A stretch of 64,000 nt of DNA, from IMG/VR virus record IMGVR_UViG_3300008110_000075, positions 1-64,000 of that record, one strand, 5' to 3'. Made by a program: the position numbers and the translations under genes. The DNA is from a virus. Shown here piece after piece: positions 7,734-15,748 of the stretch; the first letter of the stretch is position 1, and each line of letters starts with the position of its first letter. Under the pieces are notes generated by a model. That model was not told the DNA's origin. It did not search any database and saw only the letters and a list, made by a program, of their open reading frames with translations.

Positions 7734-7942
7734 TCTTTTCTGTGTTTGTAAAACCAATAGGAGTGAATGATGATAACGCACGAATTTACAACAATTGTCG
7801 GACCTGCCGAAATTCCGAATCCATAAACTAACCAAAAAATTGCGCCAACCGTGTTGACCGCTCTAAGACGGAAAACGTCCTCAATTAGGAATGAACCTAA
7901 AATGAGGACGCTCCCGATATATCCATATATTTCCCACATCAT
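7712..7942 (-). CDS. Small YgjV-like membrane protein
   Basis: 76 residues with three hydrophobic segments (YGYIGSVLILGSFL, VGAIFWLVYGFGISAG, IVVNSCVIIIHSYWF) and the LRAVN.VGAIFW pattern seen in small YgjV-type membrane proteins. Integral inner membrane protein; function unknown. It is coupled to both neighbours: ATGA overlap with the upstream gene, 22-nt overlap with uvrC. Confidence 0.65.
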   Translation of the reverse strand: MMWEIYGYIGSVLILGSFLIEDVFRLRAVNTVGAIFWLVYGFGISAGPTIVVNSCVIIIHSYWFYKHRKEWTSKKK

Positions 7943-8394
7943 TTCGCGAATGCTTTATCTGCCCAAGTCTTTGCTCCAACCAATGTCCACAAGTTCATAT
8001 CACACATGTCAGGGAAACAAGTTCTCATGGTTCCAACGGTGATTACCTTTAAGAAACCAAGGTCGATTGAATACCACTTACCACCTTTTGTAGTGTAAAC
8101 GTTCATCCACTGACCGTATTCGTTCTTAACTTGAATGTTGACCAAAGAATTCTTGCCATATCCACGGATTACATCAACAGTTCCTTTGGTGTCGTGGATG
8201 TTGATAAACCCAGCTTTGCATTTGCCTGCGATGCGGAATTCATATTCTTTGTTGATATCTTTCAGGTGGTTTGAAACTGAAACGTCGAGAGATTTACCTT
8301 TAACGAAAGTTCTGAATGAACCGTAAAAAACGTCAGAAGAATAGGCGTTGTTGGTGTTGATGTTTACTGCGGGAAGGGTAGTGGTTTGTGTCAT
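7939..8394 (-). CDS. Hypothetical protein (151 aa)
   Basis: Starts at the ATG at 8394 (MTQTTTLPAVNINTNNAY), 18 nt after a TATCTTTG element; a longer frame would start inside the promoter. The sequence is rich in beta-type segments (YGSFRTFVKGKSLDVSVSN, YEFRIAGKCKAGFINIHD) with three Cys. No family recognised. Coupled to the next gene by a 4-nt overlap. Confidence 0.6.
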   Translation of the reverse strand: MTQTTTLPAVNINTNNAYSSDVFYGSFRTFVKGKSLDVSVSNHLKDINKEYEFRIAGKCKAGFINIHDTKGTVDVIRGYGKNSLVNIQVKNEYGQWMNVYTTKGGKWYSIDLGFLKVITVGTMRTCFPDMCDMNLWTLVGAKTWADKAFAK

Positions 8395-8413
8395 ATTGTT
8401 GTGTTTTGTTACA

Positions 8414-8421
8414 CAAAGATA
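8414..8421 (-). promoter_or_regulatory. Bacteroidota-type -7 element TATCTTTG
   Basis: TATCTTTG on the minus strand 19 nt before the ATG at 8394; probable early promoter for the 8394-6468 operon. Confidence 0.55.
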
Positions 8422-8451
8422 GGGAACCACAATTTACCAGCCAAATATATT

Positions 8452-8874
8452 TTAAACTTTATCACAAATGTGTGGTTGGAAACAAGCTTGTCCCCCACCT
8501 TCCACATATCCAATTCTTTCATTTATATTTGTTGAACGAAGGTATGGTGATTCTTGTCCACAGATTACACATCTGTCTTTCTCATCCATCTTTGGGTCTC
8601 CTTGGAGAACACATCCCAAATGGTCATATCCTACAAGATAATCATATTCAACTTCAGAAGTATCTTTACCACAGATTGAACAAGTCCAAGGTCGAATGAT
8701 TTTCTTTACACTTCCATCAGGAGCAATTTCCATCATGAAATGTTCATCATCTTGAGGAGGACCCTCAAGGTTTCTTCTTTCTTGCCAGTATTTGTTTCTT
8801 GCAAGACCACCAAGTTCGAAGTCGTTAGGTGTGTTTAGGATTTCTTCTGCTGTTAGTGTTACAGTGATTCCCAT
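8452..8874 (-). CDS. Zinc-finger-like protein (CxxC pairs)
   Basis: 140 residues. The C-terminal part has CSICGKDTSE and CVICGQESPYLR, two CxxC knuckles about 40 residues apart, with further Cys/His (DHLGC, CFQPHIC). A structural zinc site is likely. The N-terminus reads MGITVTLTAEEILNTPNDFE. No named family recognised; a nucleic-acid or protein-binding role is possible. Divergent from the gene at 8935, with 60 nt between. Confidence 0.6.
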   Translation of the reverse strand: MGITVTLTAEEILNTPNDFELGGLARNKYWQERRNLEGPPQDDEHFMMEIAPDGSVKKIIRPWTCSICGKDTSEVEYDYLVGYDHLGCVLQGDPKMDEKDRCVICGQESPYLRSTNINERIGYVEGGGQACFQPHICDKV

Positions 8875-8921
8875 ATGATTTGTTTTTTAAAAACTAAAGG
8901 AAAATATTCAAAAGACAAATC

Positions 8922-8929
8922 TATTTATA
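8922..8929 (+). promoter_or_regulatory. TATTTATA box, 5 nt before start codon
   Basis: TATTTATA then five bases and the ATG at 8935. Its presence supports that start over a longer in-frame one at 8875. Confidence 0.55.
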
Positions 8930-8934
8930 TTAAT

Positions 8935-9348
8935 ATGGAAAAATTTTCTAAAGAATGGAAATATAGATACAAAGAAACGCTTACGGAAAAGTTCAAGTAT
9001 CTTTTCCTAAGTGAAATGCACAAACACTTTGAGTTGATAAACCTCCAAGTGACAGACATTTCATATAATGGTGATGTAATGGAGGGAATGGATGTTGATG
9101 TCGAAATTGATTATCAGGGCGCTTGTGACGGAGACGCACACAGTGTTGGACATATGTTATCAATAATCTCAAACCAAGTGCATGAATTTTTTTTCAAACA
9201 CCAAATCGACCCAGTAACCTTTAAGTTTAAAGGAGGTGATGTTGATGGTTTAATTATTAATGACCCTATGATATTAGAATTCCATTACAAATTAGATGAA
9301 CTACATAAAGTTCTTTTATACATAACGATGAACTATGACCAACAGTAA
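8935..9348 (+). CDS. Hypothetical protein (137 aa)
   Basis: Starts MEKFSKEWKYRYKETLTEKF at 8935. The acidic middle (DVMEGMDVDVEIDYQGACDGDA) and hydrophobic end give a compact alpha/beta protein with no family I recognise. It overlaps the next gene by 14 nt and is first in a three-gene rightward operon. Confidence 0.6.
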   Translation: MEKFSKEWKYRYKETLTEKFKYLFLSEMHKHFELINLQVTDISYNGDVMEGMDVDVEIDYQGACDGDAHSVGHMLSIISNQVHEFFFKHQIDPVTFKFKGGDVDGLIINDPMILEFHYKLDELHKVLLYITMNYDQQ

Positions 9349-10192
9349 GATTTATAGATTAGCCAAAAGGATGTTTAGTGACTTTACTAAACCACCTCAG
9401 ACTCCAAATGATGTTTACAACACATTGACGGGAGAAAAAAACTATTGGGATTACTTTAAGTATATGGGTCCTGACAACTTCATTAAATTATGTATTGCCA
9501 CTTGGGGTGTTTCACAAAACATACCCCAAGAACAAATAGAAGAATGGTATGATAAAGTCTTTTTTGCAACAGTCTTTTCAACGGAAGACGAAACCTACTA
9601 CGATGAATGTGGTATGTGTGATGGAGGAGGACATGTACGATGTGATAACTGTAATGGAATAGGTGATTTGGAATGTGATGAGTGTGAGGGTGACCTTGAA
9701 GTCACTTGTCATTTTTGTGATGGTGATGGTAAAATAGATGGAGATGACGGACCTGAGGACTGTGATGAGTGCGAAGGTAAAGGACAAAGGGAGTGTGACG
9801 AATGTAATGGAACAGGTAAGGTTACATGTCACATATGTGGTGGTGATGGGGATGTATATTGTGATGATTGTAATGGTGATGGAAATCTCGAAACCGATGA
9901 AAAACTATTTGACATTCAATTTATAGTTTGTTGGAATAGAAACCTTTACGACTTATTCGAAATCAAAGAGGAAGAATTTGAAGAAGTTATACCAACAGAT
10001 AGATTCTATAATAGTAAATCTATAATTATACTCGGAGAAGTGACACAAGAACACGCTGAACTTTCTGATGAAGTAACCCCAGACCAAATATATTGTTTGG
10101 GACTTTATAATCAACTTCCAAATGTTAGATTTGAACCGAGAAAACCTAAATTCTTCACAACACCAAGTTGGGACATAAGCCATCTCCAATAA
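9335..10192 (+). CDS. DnaJ-type cysteine-rich repeat protein
   Basis: 285 residues. Residues about 89-185 hold a run of CxxC units with DnaJ-like spacing (CGMCDGGGHVRCDNCNGIG, CDECEGKGQRECDECNGTG, CHICGGDGDVYCDDCNGDG), giving ten CxxC motifs where DnaJ has four. There is no J domain. The flanks are a helical N-terminus (NSKIYRLAKRMFSD) and a strand-rich C-terminus. It should bind several zinc ions; a chaperone-like or scaffold role is possible. It is highly acidic between the cysteines. The substrate is unknown. Confidence 0.75.
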   Translation: MTNSKIYRLAKRMFSDFTKPPQTPNDVYNTLTGEKNYWDYFKYMGPDNFIKLCIATWGVSQNIPQEQIEEWYDKVFFATVFSTEDETYYDECGMCDGGGHVRCDNCNGIGDLECDECEGDLEVTCHFCDGDGKIDGDDGPEDCDECEGKGQRECDECNGTGKVTCHICGGDGDVYCDDCNGDGNLETDEKLFDIQFIVCWNRNLYDLFEIKEEEFEEVIPTDRFYNSKSIIILGEVTQEHAELSDEVTPDQIYCLGLYNQLPNVRFEPRKPKFFTTPSWDISHLQ

Positions 10193-10198
10193 TTTATA
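10191..10198 (+). promoter_or_regulatory. AATTTATA box, 4 nt before start codon
   Basis: A variant of the box (AATTTATATAG) just after the previous stop and four bases before the ATG at 10203. Confidence 0.4.
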
Positions 10199-10202
10199 TA
10201 GA

Positions 10203-10682
10203 ATGGATGTAAAATATTTTTTAAAGGTATTAGAAAAAGAGGGTTATCCAAATCCTGACATTCAATCTATTGCCAAGATGGTTGGATACAACTTAGATTA
10301 TTTTCTCCTTGGTATAAGAGACAGAGTTGGTGAGGAAGGTGTAATCGATTTTTGTGAAAAAGCAATAAATAAATTGCAAGGTGAAGATGGAGTCAGGGTT
10401 GACTTGGGTGGAGACGAATATTGTTACATAAAAATATTTCCACAATACTACGACGAGAGGGAATCGGAAAATGATGTGATTGCTAAAAGTAGTTGGGGCG
10501 ATTCAAACATATTGAGTTCAGACCCAGAAACAGGTGATGAGAGCTACTTTACAATTCAAGTAGTAATCGACAATACAGACATGGGTGGTTGGAGTGACTT
10601 GGACGAGTTATTGGACCACATCAAAGAACAAGCCTACAACATAGTATTCCAAAACTGTGGTTTCGGTGTTTGGTGGGAATAA
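10203..10682 (+). CDS. Hypothetical protein (159 aa)
   Basis: Starts MDVKYFLKVLEKEGYPNPD, ends GFGVWWE. Acidic, with a strand-rich middle (YCYIKIFPQYYDERESEND). No family recognised. Last gene of the rightward trio; convergent with the leftward operon at 11610-10752. Confidence 0.6.
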   Translation: MDVKYFLKVLEKEGYPNPDIQSIAKMVGYNLDYFLLGIRDRVGEEGVIDFCEKAINKLQGEDGVRVDLGGDEYCYIKIFPQYYDERESENDVIAKSSWGDSNILSSDPETGDESYFTIQVVIDNTDMGGWSDLDELLDHIKEQAYNIVFQNCGFGVWWE

Positions 10683-10710
10683 AAAAAAAAGGGGAGACCG
10701 AAGTCTCCCA
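10682..10710 (-). terminator. Intrinsic terminator for the leftward operon
   Basis: GGGAGAC/GTCTCCC stem with a CGAA/TTCG loop followed on the minus strand by ten T. It ends the 11610-10752 operon. Confidence 0.85.
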
Positions 10711-10751
10711 ATAGGGGCTGAACGGTTTTGCCAGCCACTCCACCACCAAGT

Positions 10752-11051
10752 TTAACGAACTTGGAAACCTTTTGGAAATAATGTGTTGGCTAAAGAGGTA
10801 AGAGCCTCAGAACTTAAATATCCAACAACATCATCGTTAGCTTCAGGTAAGTAATATTTTGTCACGAAATCACCAGTCTCACTGTCCATAATTGCAATTT
10901 CGAAATCATCTTTGAAATCACCATACAACCCTTGAGCACCCCCAACAATTGAGAGTCCAATTTTTCCATCAGTCATATATGTCTGACGTGCACCCTCAAC
11001 CATATTTCTATGGGGTTTGGAGTGTTCTATAATATTTTCAATCGTTATCAT
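10752..11051 (-). CDS. Conserved phage hypothetical (99 aa)
   Basis: Starts MITIENIIEHSKPHRNMVEG; a Gly-rich middle (GKIGLSIVGGAQGLYGDF) is followed by a strand-rich end. The sequence looks like a conserved small phage protein, but I cannot assign a function. It overlaps the upstream gene by 4 nt. Confidence 0.6.
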   Translation of the reverse strand: MITIENIIEHSKPHRNMVEGARQTYMTDGKIGLSIVGGAQGLYGDFKDDFEIAIMDSETGDFVTKYYLPEANDDVVGYLSSEALTSLANTLFPKGFQVR

Positions 11052-11332
11052 AATCCTTTGAGTAATTGTCTTAATTTGATTTCTAAAAGTTCTAATGTGT
11101 TCTTATCCTTTGCGGTTTTATTTGGTTTTTTCCTTAACGAATCTATGAGTTCCTGTATAAAATCAGATTCACTTTTCTCTTGAACCACTTCGGCGTCCTG
11201 TATGTCACCCATAGGTTCATCTGCAGGTGTGTAAGGTAAGGAGCTTTTTTGCCCTTTTTTCTCACCCAATTTATAGGCACCATAAACCAAGGCACCAACT
11301 GCTACTATTTTTACTAAATCACTGAATTTCAT
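11048..11332 (-). CDS. Membrane-anchored small protein (94 aa)
   Basis: One N-terminal membrane segment (FSDLVKIVAVGALVYGAYKLG) followed by a charged, probably cytoplasmic coil (SDFIQELIDSLRKKPNKTAK, LLEIKLRQLLKGL). No family recognised. It overlaps both neighbours by 4 nt. Confidence 0.6.
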   Translation of the reverse strand: MKFSDLVKIVAVGALVYGAYKLGEKKGQKSSLPYTPADEPMGDIQDAEVVQEKSESDFIQELIDSLRKKPNKTAKDKNTLELLEIKLRQLLKGL

Positions 11333-11610
11333 TTTGTTACCTCCGCTTCGATTTTAGATTTATTAATAAGATGGTCAGTTAAAGAATAGAAATCAAGTTT
11401 AGTCATAACAATTGAATTAACCAAATGTTTGTGTGGGATATGAACCAAGAAATCCACACCATTGAAGAAGGTTAAATCAGTTTTCATCTCAATTGAACTT
11501 TGAACCATTTTAAGAAAAAGTTTGAACTGAATTTGATTAACAAAAGTTTCATCCAAAAGGGTTCCGAAAGTTTCATGTAGAATTTTGATGTTGAGACCTG
11601 ACATGTTCAT
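11329..11610 (-). CDS. Conserved phage hypothetical (93 aa)
   Basis: Starts MNMSGLNIKILHETFGTLLDE; alternative start at the second Met. Contains FVNQIQFKLFLKMVQSSIEM and FFNGVDFLVHIPHKHL, typical of a small structured phage protein. Function unknown. First gene of the operon, with a complete Bacteroidota-type promoter upstream. Confidence 0.6.
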   Translation of the reverse strand: MNMSGLNIKILHETFGTLLDETFVNQIQFKLFLKMVQSSIEMKTDLTFFNGVDFLVHIPHKHLVNSIVMTKLDFYSLTDHLINKSKIEAEVTK

Positions 11611-11625
11611 ATTCTTTAATTTCTA

Positions 11626-11656
11626 CAAAGATAAACTTTTAAATTCAATTACCAAA
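11626..11656 (-). promoter_or_regulatory. Bacteroidota-type promoter (TTTG-N19-TATCTTTG)
   Basis: On the minus strand TTTG is followed after 19 nt by TATCTTTG, 15 nt before the ATG at 11610. Confidence 0.7.
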
Positions 11657-11705
11657 AAAAATTACATTTTGGCTCCGTTTTTCAATCCTGAATGAAACTT
11701 GTTTG

Positions 11706-11713
11706 TATTTATC
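11706..11713 (+). promoter_or_regulatory. TATTTATC box, 5 nt before start codon
   Basis: TATTTATC then five bases and the ATG at 11719; supports MSNPVIII as the true start. Confidence 0.5.
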
Positions 11714-11718
11714 TAAGT

Positions 11719-13657
11719 ATGTCAAATCCCGTTATAATTATTGGTCAACAAAGAATTGTAAAAAAAACTGAGAAAATTTCTTTTTCCAATCCTACTGACT
11801 CTGTCATAACAATAAATTATCAGAAGAGTTCGAATTTTCAGTGGGTTTACCAAGACGAAATACTACCTCAACAATCCAAAAGGATTTGGGCTGTTCCATC
11901 ATCAATACAAATTCCAAATTACTTTTCTGAGAATTTAGTTAGTCAAGATGACGGAGATATATTAAACATGATACAGACATATTCTTTGGGGGATGTTGTG
12001 AATGTCAACACCGAATCTTGTTATGTATATGAATACCCATATCCGTTTCCAGTCACTTTAAGAATTTCAAGTGAATATGCCTTACCACCCAACGTTAATA
12101 TAGATTATAGAATTGCAACATACAATCCTCCTTACATCGACCCAACAGTGTTCAACGGTATTCCTTGGACAAATTTAGTAACGAATTTTCAAGTTGGTGA
12201 GTGTCCCAATTATAACTTAGCAGGAACTGTTTATATCTCTTCTCCTTCTTTGGCTATCCAATATAGAGTGAGGGACTTATCTGACAATAGATTGAATTAC
12301 TATTACATTATTTACCCTGAAACCTGTTTCGGACCTGGAGAGGACCCTTGTAACATCAATTCAATACCTAGAATTTGGGACTTATTATTTTCTGGTTGTT
12401 CTATAGATGGTATTTCGATTTATTTATTTGAACCATCCCAAATTCCCTTCGCTCAAGATGTTTGGATGGTATTGAAATCTCCTCCAGGAAACATAACCAA
12501 CTGCACTACCCCAACTCCAACATCGACCGTTACACAAACACCAACCAACACTCAAACACCAACAAATACTTCTACACAAACTCCAACGCCAACTAACACT
12601 CAAACACCTACCAACACCTCTACCCCGACTCCAACGCCAACTAACACTCAAACACCTACCAACACTCAAACACCTACCAACACTCAAACACCTACACAGA
12701 CCCCTCCTGTTTACTATTATTCAGCTCTTCTATGTGGGGACCCATCTTTCTTGAGATATTTCCGTTCGTCGAATCCAAATTTAACCGACAGTTGTTCTGT
12801 AATTTACGGTTATTGTGATGAGGCACCTCATACTGAATGTGGGGGAGTTCCTCAATGTTTTGATAATGTAAGCCCTTCGGTTGTCGTGAATTCGAATGAT
12901 GTTTTAGAATGTTTCGATAGTTGTGAGTGTTGTCAGGGACTTTGTCCAACACCATCCCCAACTCCTACAATAAACCCGACCTCAACACCAACACCGACCA
13001 CGACACCATCTCTAACCCCTACATTGACCTCAACTCCTACATTAACTCCTACATCGACCTCGACCTCTACACCAACACCAACAACCAGTCCGACAGTCAC
13101 AGGCACACTTACTCCTACACCAACACAAACGAGACTTGCCGATTGTTATCAAAAAATTTATTTCGATGTAACATTAACTGAAACTTTTTTCAGTTACACA
13201 GATTGTTGTAGTGGAGAAGTAAATATCCTGAGCGTTGAAGCTGGTGTTGATTCTTGGGGTGCACCCGAGGGTTGTATAGAATATGGTTCAGTAACTGTTA
13301 TTTCAGGTGAGTTCAATAATTTGTATTATAATTCACCTTGTACCAACACAAACAGAACCAACAGTTACACAGTCTGTAACACCATCTCAAACACCTACGC
13401 AATCATTTGTATTTTACCCTTATTCAGTTACCTCAGGACAAACTTTTGTATCGATAGATTGTAATCCTGTTGTTTTAACTCAGACCTTATATGCCGCAGA
13501 ATCAAGTTGGTATACAATTACCAAATTTTATTCAGATTCAAACCTAACAACACCATACAATGGTAATGACTTGTATTATACCAACAACACTTTAGGTTCC
13601 TCCGATTGGTATAGAATCGCAACGAATGGTTCAATAACTGATAGCTACGGTTGTTAA
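11719..13657 (+). CDS. Pro/Thr-rich surface-type protein, frameshifted near 13343
   Basis: Starts MSNPVIIIGQQRIVKKTEK at 11719. A first domain of about 260 residues is followed by P/T-rich linkers made of TPTNTQTPTNT-like repeats (about 12505-12700), a Cys-rich domain, a second P/T linker (about 12945-13130), and another domain. Frame 1 continues to 13464, but from about 13343 the recognisable P/T linker (PTQTEPTVTQSVTPSQTPTQ) and a last domain continue in the +1 frame to TAA at 13657. One extra base near TGTACCA explains it. It could be a sequencing error, a real mutation, or programmed frameshifting. Linker-domain architecture suggests a virion decoration or fibre protein. Confidence 0.65.
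12505..12705 (+). repeat. Tandem P/T codon repeats
   Basis: Imperfect repeats of units such as ACTCAAACACCTACCAAC encode TNTQTP-type linkers. They are low-complexity coding repeats, not intergenic arrays. Confidence 0.8.
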
Positions 13658-13695
13658 AAAAACAAAAAACCCCACCAGTAGAAACTGACGGGGTT
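13655..13695 (-). terminator. Strong intrinsic terminator of the large RNA
   Basis: A 12-pair stem (AACCCCGTCAGT paired with ACTGGTGGGGTT, two G-U pairs, loop TTCT) followed on the minus strand by T6GT7. It marks the 3' end of the leftward non-coding transcript. Confidence 0.9.
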
Positions 13696-14660
13696 GGCAA
13701 AAAACTCTGAGAATACAAGTTTTGGTGAGAATCTTTGGAAGGATTATGATTTCCCTTCGTTTCCACTTCCTTTTGAGAAGTAATCCTCAGTCACGGTCAA
13801 TTAGATTAACCAATCCTTAAGTTGTGTACCACTCTCTCGTTACTCATCACTCTTCGAGGTTGCCACCCCAATTAATCCTTGCGGGATTAGAGAACTTTCA
13901 AGAAAATCCTGTCGGGCTTGGGACCCTTCAAGGCTAAGAACATCTCTTAACTATGTAGTGACCTGTCGCACACAACTGACGAGCACTTTTCCTTGTTTAA
14001 TTTTGAGTTTGTTAAACCTTAATTAACAAAGTTGGTTTACGGATGATGAAAGTAGCGGCCCGTCTGAAGCCATGCCATCTTTTGGACGACACGATACTAA
14101 GCTACTCTCTGAAGTCTCCCGACCTCCATATTTTGAGTCAACTTCATAACTAACCTCTTGGTAGAGAGAAAGTTAAGGTTCCATCAGCACCACCTGTTAT
14201 GAAACTTACCTTGTTCGGTGTTAAGCCAACTCTAATATTGAATCACGCAATTACTATGGTGGATGCCATAGTTTCTTACATTAATCCTTCAGGTTATTCT
14301 TATTGGTGTTCCCACCTCAATCAAACGACCCGTATCGCTTGATTACCCAACCACGTTCCCTACAGTGTCACCCTCAGTACTAAAGGTCAGATAATATCCT
14401 GATTGCCTACTCGAGTTCCCTTTCGGAAACCGCAGACCTCCCAAACCAGGGAGTTCCACTTTATACTATTTTCATAGTTTATTTAATGACCATAGGCGGC
14501 CAATATCTTGAACAGAATGTCTCAGAATAAACCCGAAGGTTTCATCATCAACTAACTGTGAAGATAATATCTTAATTCAAAGAACTTTCAAATTTAAAGG
14601 GAAGAAGAATCTTGACGACCATCCGAAGTTGGAACACTTACAACTCCTCCCCTTCAATTG
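13661..14660 (-). ncRNA. Giant structured non-coding RNA (about 1.0 kb)
   Basis: No credible protein frame exists here. On the minus strand the segment runs from an ideal promoter (-7 box 14666-14673) to a strong terminator. Many local hairpins are seen: CAATCAAGCGA/TCGTTTGATTG (11 pairs), AAACC-TTCG-GGTTT, GGTTTCC-GAAA-GGGAACT with a GNRA loop, CTCCC/GGGAG, TATGG/CCATA, GAGGTC-GGGA-GACTTC and TAATCC..GGATTA, with possible long-range pairs such as GTAGC/GCTAC and CATAAC/GTTATG. Size, ornate folding, phage setting and a tRNA-like neighbour resemble GOLLD or ROOL RNAs; I cannot confirm membership from sequence alone, so it may be a new class. Confidence 0.8.
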
Positions 14661-14665
14661 TTTCA

Positions 14666-14697
14666 CAAAGTTAAGACACGTTTTTGGAACTGTCAAA
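14666..14697 (-). promoter_or_regulatory. Promoter P2 of the large RNA (TTTG-N20-TAACTTTG)
   Basis: TTTG at 14694-14697 and TAACTTTG at 14666-14673 with 20 nt between, matching the Bacteroidota consensus closely. Expected transcription start is near 14660. Confidence 0.8.
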
Positions 14698-14814
14698 TCT
14701 TTTTGAAACTTTTTTTGACTTTTTCTGATTCGATTCTAATACCCCCCACTCTTAATGGGACAGGTTCAAATTCAGTCTTTGTCAAAGAACATACGACTCT
14801 CATCGTGTGTTTTA

Positions 14815-14846
14815 CAAAGATAAGAAGGTTTTTTTAAACTCTCAAA
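14815..14846 (-). promoter_or_regulatory. Upstream promoter P1 (TTTG-N20-TATCTTTG)
   Basis: TTTG at 14843-14846 and TATCTTTG at 14815-14822, again 20 nt apart. It would give a transcript carrying about 140 nt of extra 5' sequence in front of the large RNA, or a separate short RNA. Confidence 0.75.
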
Positions 14847-14858
14847 TCTTTTTTTTGT

Positions 14859-14930
14859 TGCGTCGCCTTGGAATCGAACCAAGCTAAGTGGGCTTATGAG
14901 ACCCATGGAACACCTTGCCCCCCGCCCGCA
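14859..14930 (-). tRNA. tRNA-like element, CAT anticodon (imperfect acceptor stem)
   Basis: On the minus strand an anticodon arm TGGGT-CTCATAA-GCCCA is followed by variable bases and a perfect T arm CTTGG-TTCGATT-CCAAG. A weak D arm (GGGG..TTCC) can be drawn. The acceptor strands (5' TGCGGGC, 3' GCGACGC) pair poorly in any register I tried. It may be a degenerate tRNA-Met/Ile, a tRNA mimic, or one whose 5' half is misplaced. Confidence 0.5.
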
Positions 14931-14941
14931 ATATAATGATT

Positions 14942-15002
14942 AACTCCTACTTACCCCTCGGTCACCTATCCACGTCATGCGCTGGTTGAACCAGCAGGAG
15001 TC
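14942..15002 (-). ncRNA. Structured element with tRNA-like closing stem
   Basis: GACTCCT and AGGAGTT form a 7-pair closing stem (one G-U) enclosing 47 nt with a GCTGG-TTCAA-CCAGC hairpin. There is no proper T arm at the 3' side, so it is not a normal tRNA. It sits between promoter P0 and the tRNA-like element and is probably co-transcribed. Confidence 0.4.
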
Positions 15003-15044
15003 ATCATTTCAATATTTTTAAGAACTATGTTGTTTTGAAAAAGA

Positions 15045-15094
15045 AGTCCCACAAATATACGGAGATTTTCTCAAATAACCAAATTCGTGGGACT
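15045..15094 (-). promoter_or_regulatory. Promoter P0 inside an 8-bp inverted repeat
   Basis: TTTG (15080-15083) and TATATTTG (15052-15059) are 20 nt apart. The promoter is bracketed by AGTCCCAC/GTGGGACT (15045-15052 and 15087-15094), a possible operator or structured 5' end. It would drive the tRNA-like elements leftward. Confidence 0.7.
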
Positions 15095-15213
15095 ATTATT
15101 TCGAGATTACTCTTTTATTCATCTCGAGTGTTTGGGGTGTTCGTCCTCTCGGACATGAACATATAAATATTCCGAAAAGTTCAAAAAGTAACCCTAAGAA
15201 AAAATATTTTTTT
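15095..15213. other. Intergenic region with two inverted repeats
   Basis: No gene seen. It contains CGAGAT/ATCTCG around 15111-15138 and GTTCGTCC/GGACATGAAC around 15140-15160, which may be terminator-like or processing hairpins for the tiny gene at 15214. Confidence 0.4.
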
Positions 15214-15318
15214 TTAGTGGTCCAAATCGTCAACCATTCTTCTGAGTTGTCTCATCATATCGAACCATCCTATGATTCCTATAACGATGACAAACATAAT
15301 TAAACCTAATACAATCAT
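15214..15318 (-). CDS. Tiny membrane protein (34 aa)
   Basis: The ATG overlaps the Nudix stop codon (ATGA), and the frame ends TAA at 15214. One hydrophobic helix (MIVLGLIMFVIVIGIIGWF) is followed by a charged tail (MMRQLRRMVDDLDH). Translational coupling supports it as real. Confidence 0.6.
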   Translation of the reverse strand: MIVLGLIMFVIVIGIIGWFDMMRQLRRMVDDLDH

Positions 15319-15734
15319 TGTAAAATAATTTCAGCTAATTTATACATATAGTCACCTGTGTTTTCAGCACGGATTTCATCGAAACTGAAATACTTCCAAT
15401 CAGTATGTTCTTCTCCGTCAATGGCTTTCTCGAAATCTGGTTCAATACATTCTTCAACAATTAACAAATACACATACATCAACCCTTTAACTTTTTTACC
15501 GTCACGAGTGTGTCTTGGAATGAGTCCAATAAAAGTAATTTCTTGGTCATCGATACTAACCGCTGTTTCTTCGAAAAATTCGCGTTTGGCACCTTCTTGT
15601 GTTGTTTCATTTTCTTCGAGTTTTCCACCTGGAATCGACCACATACCTGGGAAAGAACCGAGATTGTTTCTTTTACATAGTAAAACTTTATCCTTACATT
15701 TTACCATAATTCCTACATAGCTTTGTTGTTTCAT
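15315..15734 (-). CDS. Nudix hydrolase
   Basis: 139 residues. The Nudix box is complete: G in GGKLEE, then E..., and REFFEETA, matching GX5EX7REUXEE. MutT-like N-terminus (YVGIMVKCKDKVLLCKR) and WSIPGGKL strand are present. It hydrolyses a nucleoside diphosphate-linked substrate; the exact one (8-oxo-dGTP, ADP-ribose, capped RNA) cannot be read. Divergent from the DUF192 gene with only 14 nt between starts. Confidence 0.92.
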   Translation of the reverse strand: MKQQSYVGIMVKCKDKVLLCKRNNLGSFPGMWSIPGGKLEENETTQEGAKREFFEETAVSIDDQEITFIGLIPRHTRDGKKVKGLMYVYLLIVEECIEPDFEKAIDGEEHTDWKYFSFDEIRAENTGDYMYKLAEIILQ

Positions 15735-15736
15735 TG

Positions 15737-15744
15737 TATTTATT
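15737..15744 (+). promoter_or_regulatory. TATTTATT box, 4 nt before start codon
   Basis: TATTTATT then four bases and the ATG at 15749. The entire box is inside the 14-nt gap and the start of the opposite gene. Confidence 0.45.
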
Positions 15745-15748
15745 AAAT

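Noticed and set aside
14700-14790. tRNA on the plus strand (TTCGATT and TTCAAAT T-loop-like strings)
   Set aside because: No anticodon or acceptor stem pairs around these strings; the minus strand of the same DNA is better explained as leader between promoters P1 and P2.
13661-15100. rRNA fragment or tmRNA
   Set aside because: No recognisable universal rRNA segments and no tmRNA tag frame with a tRNA-Ala-like end were found.
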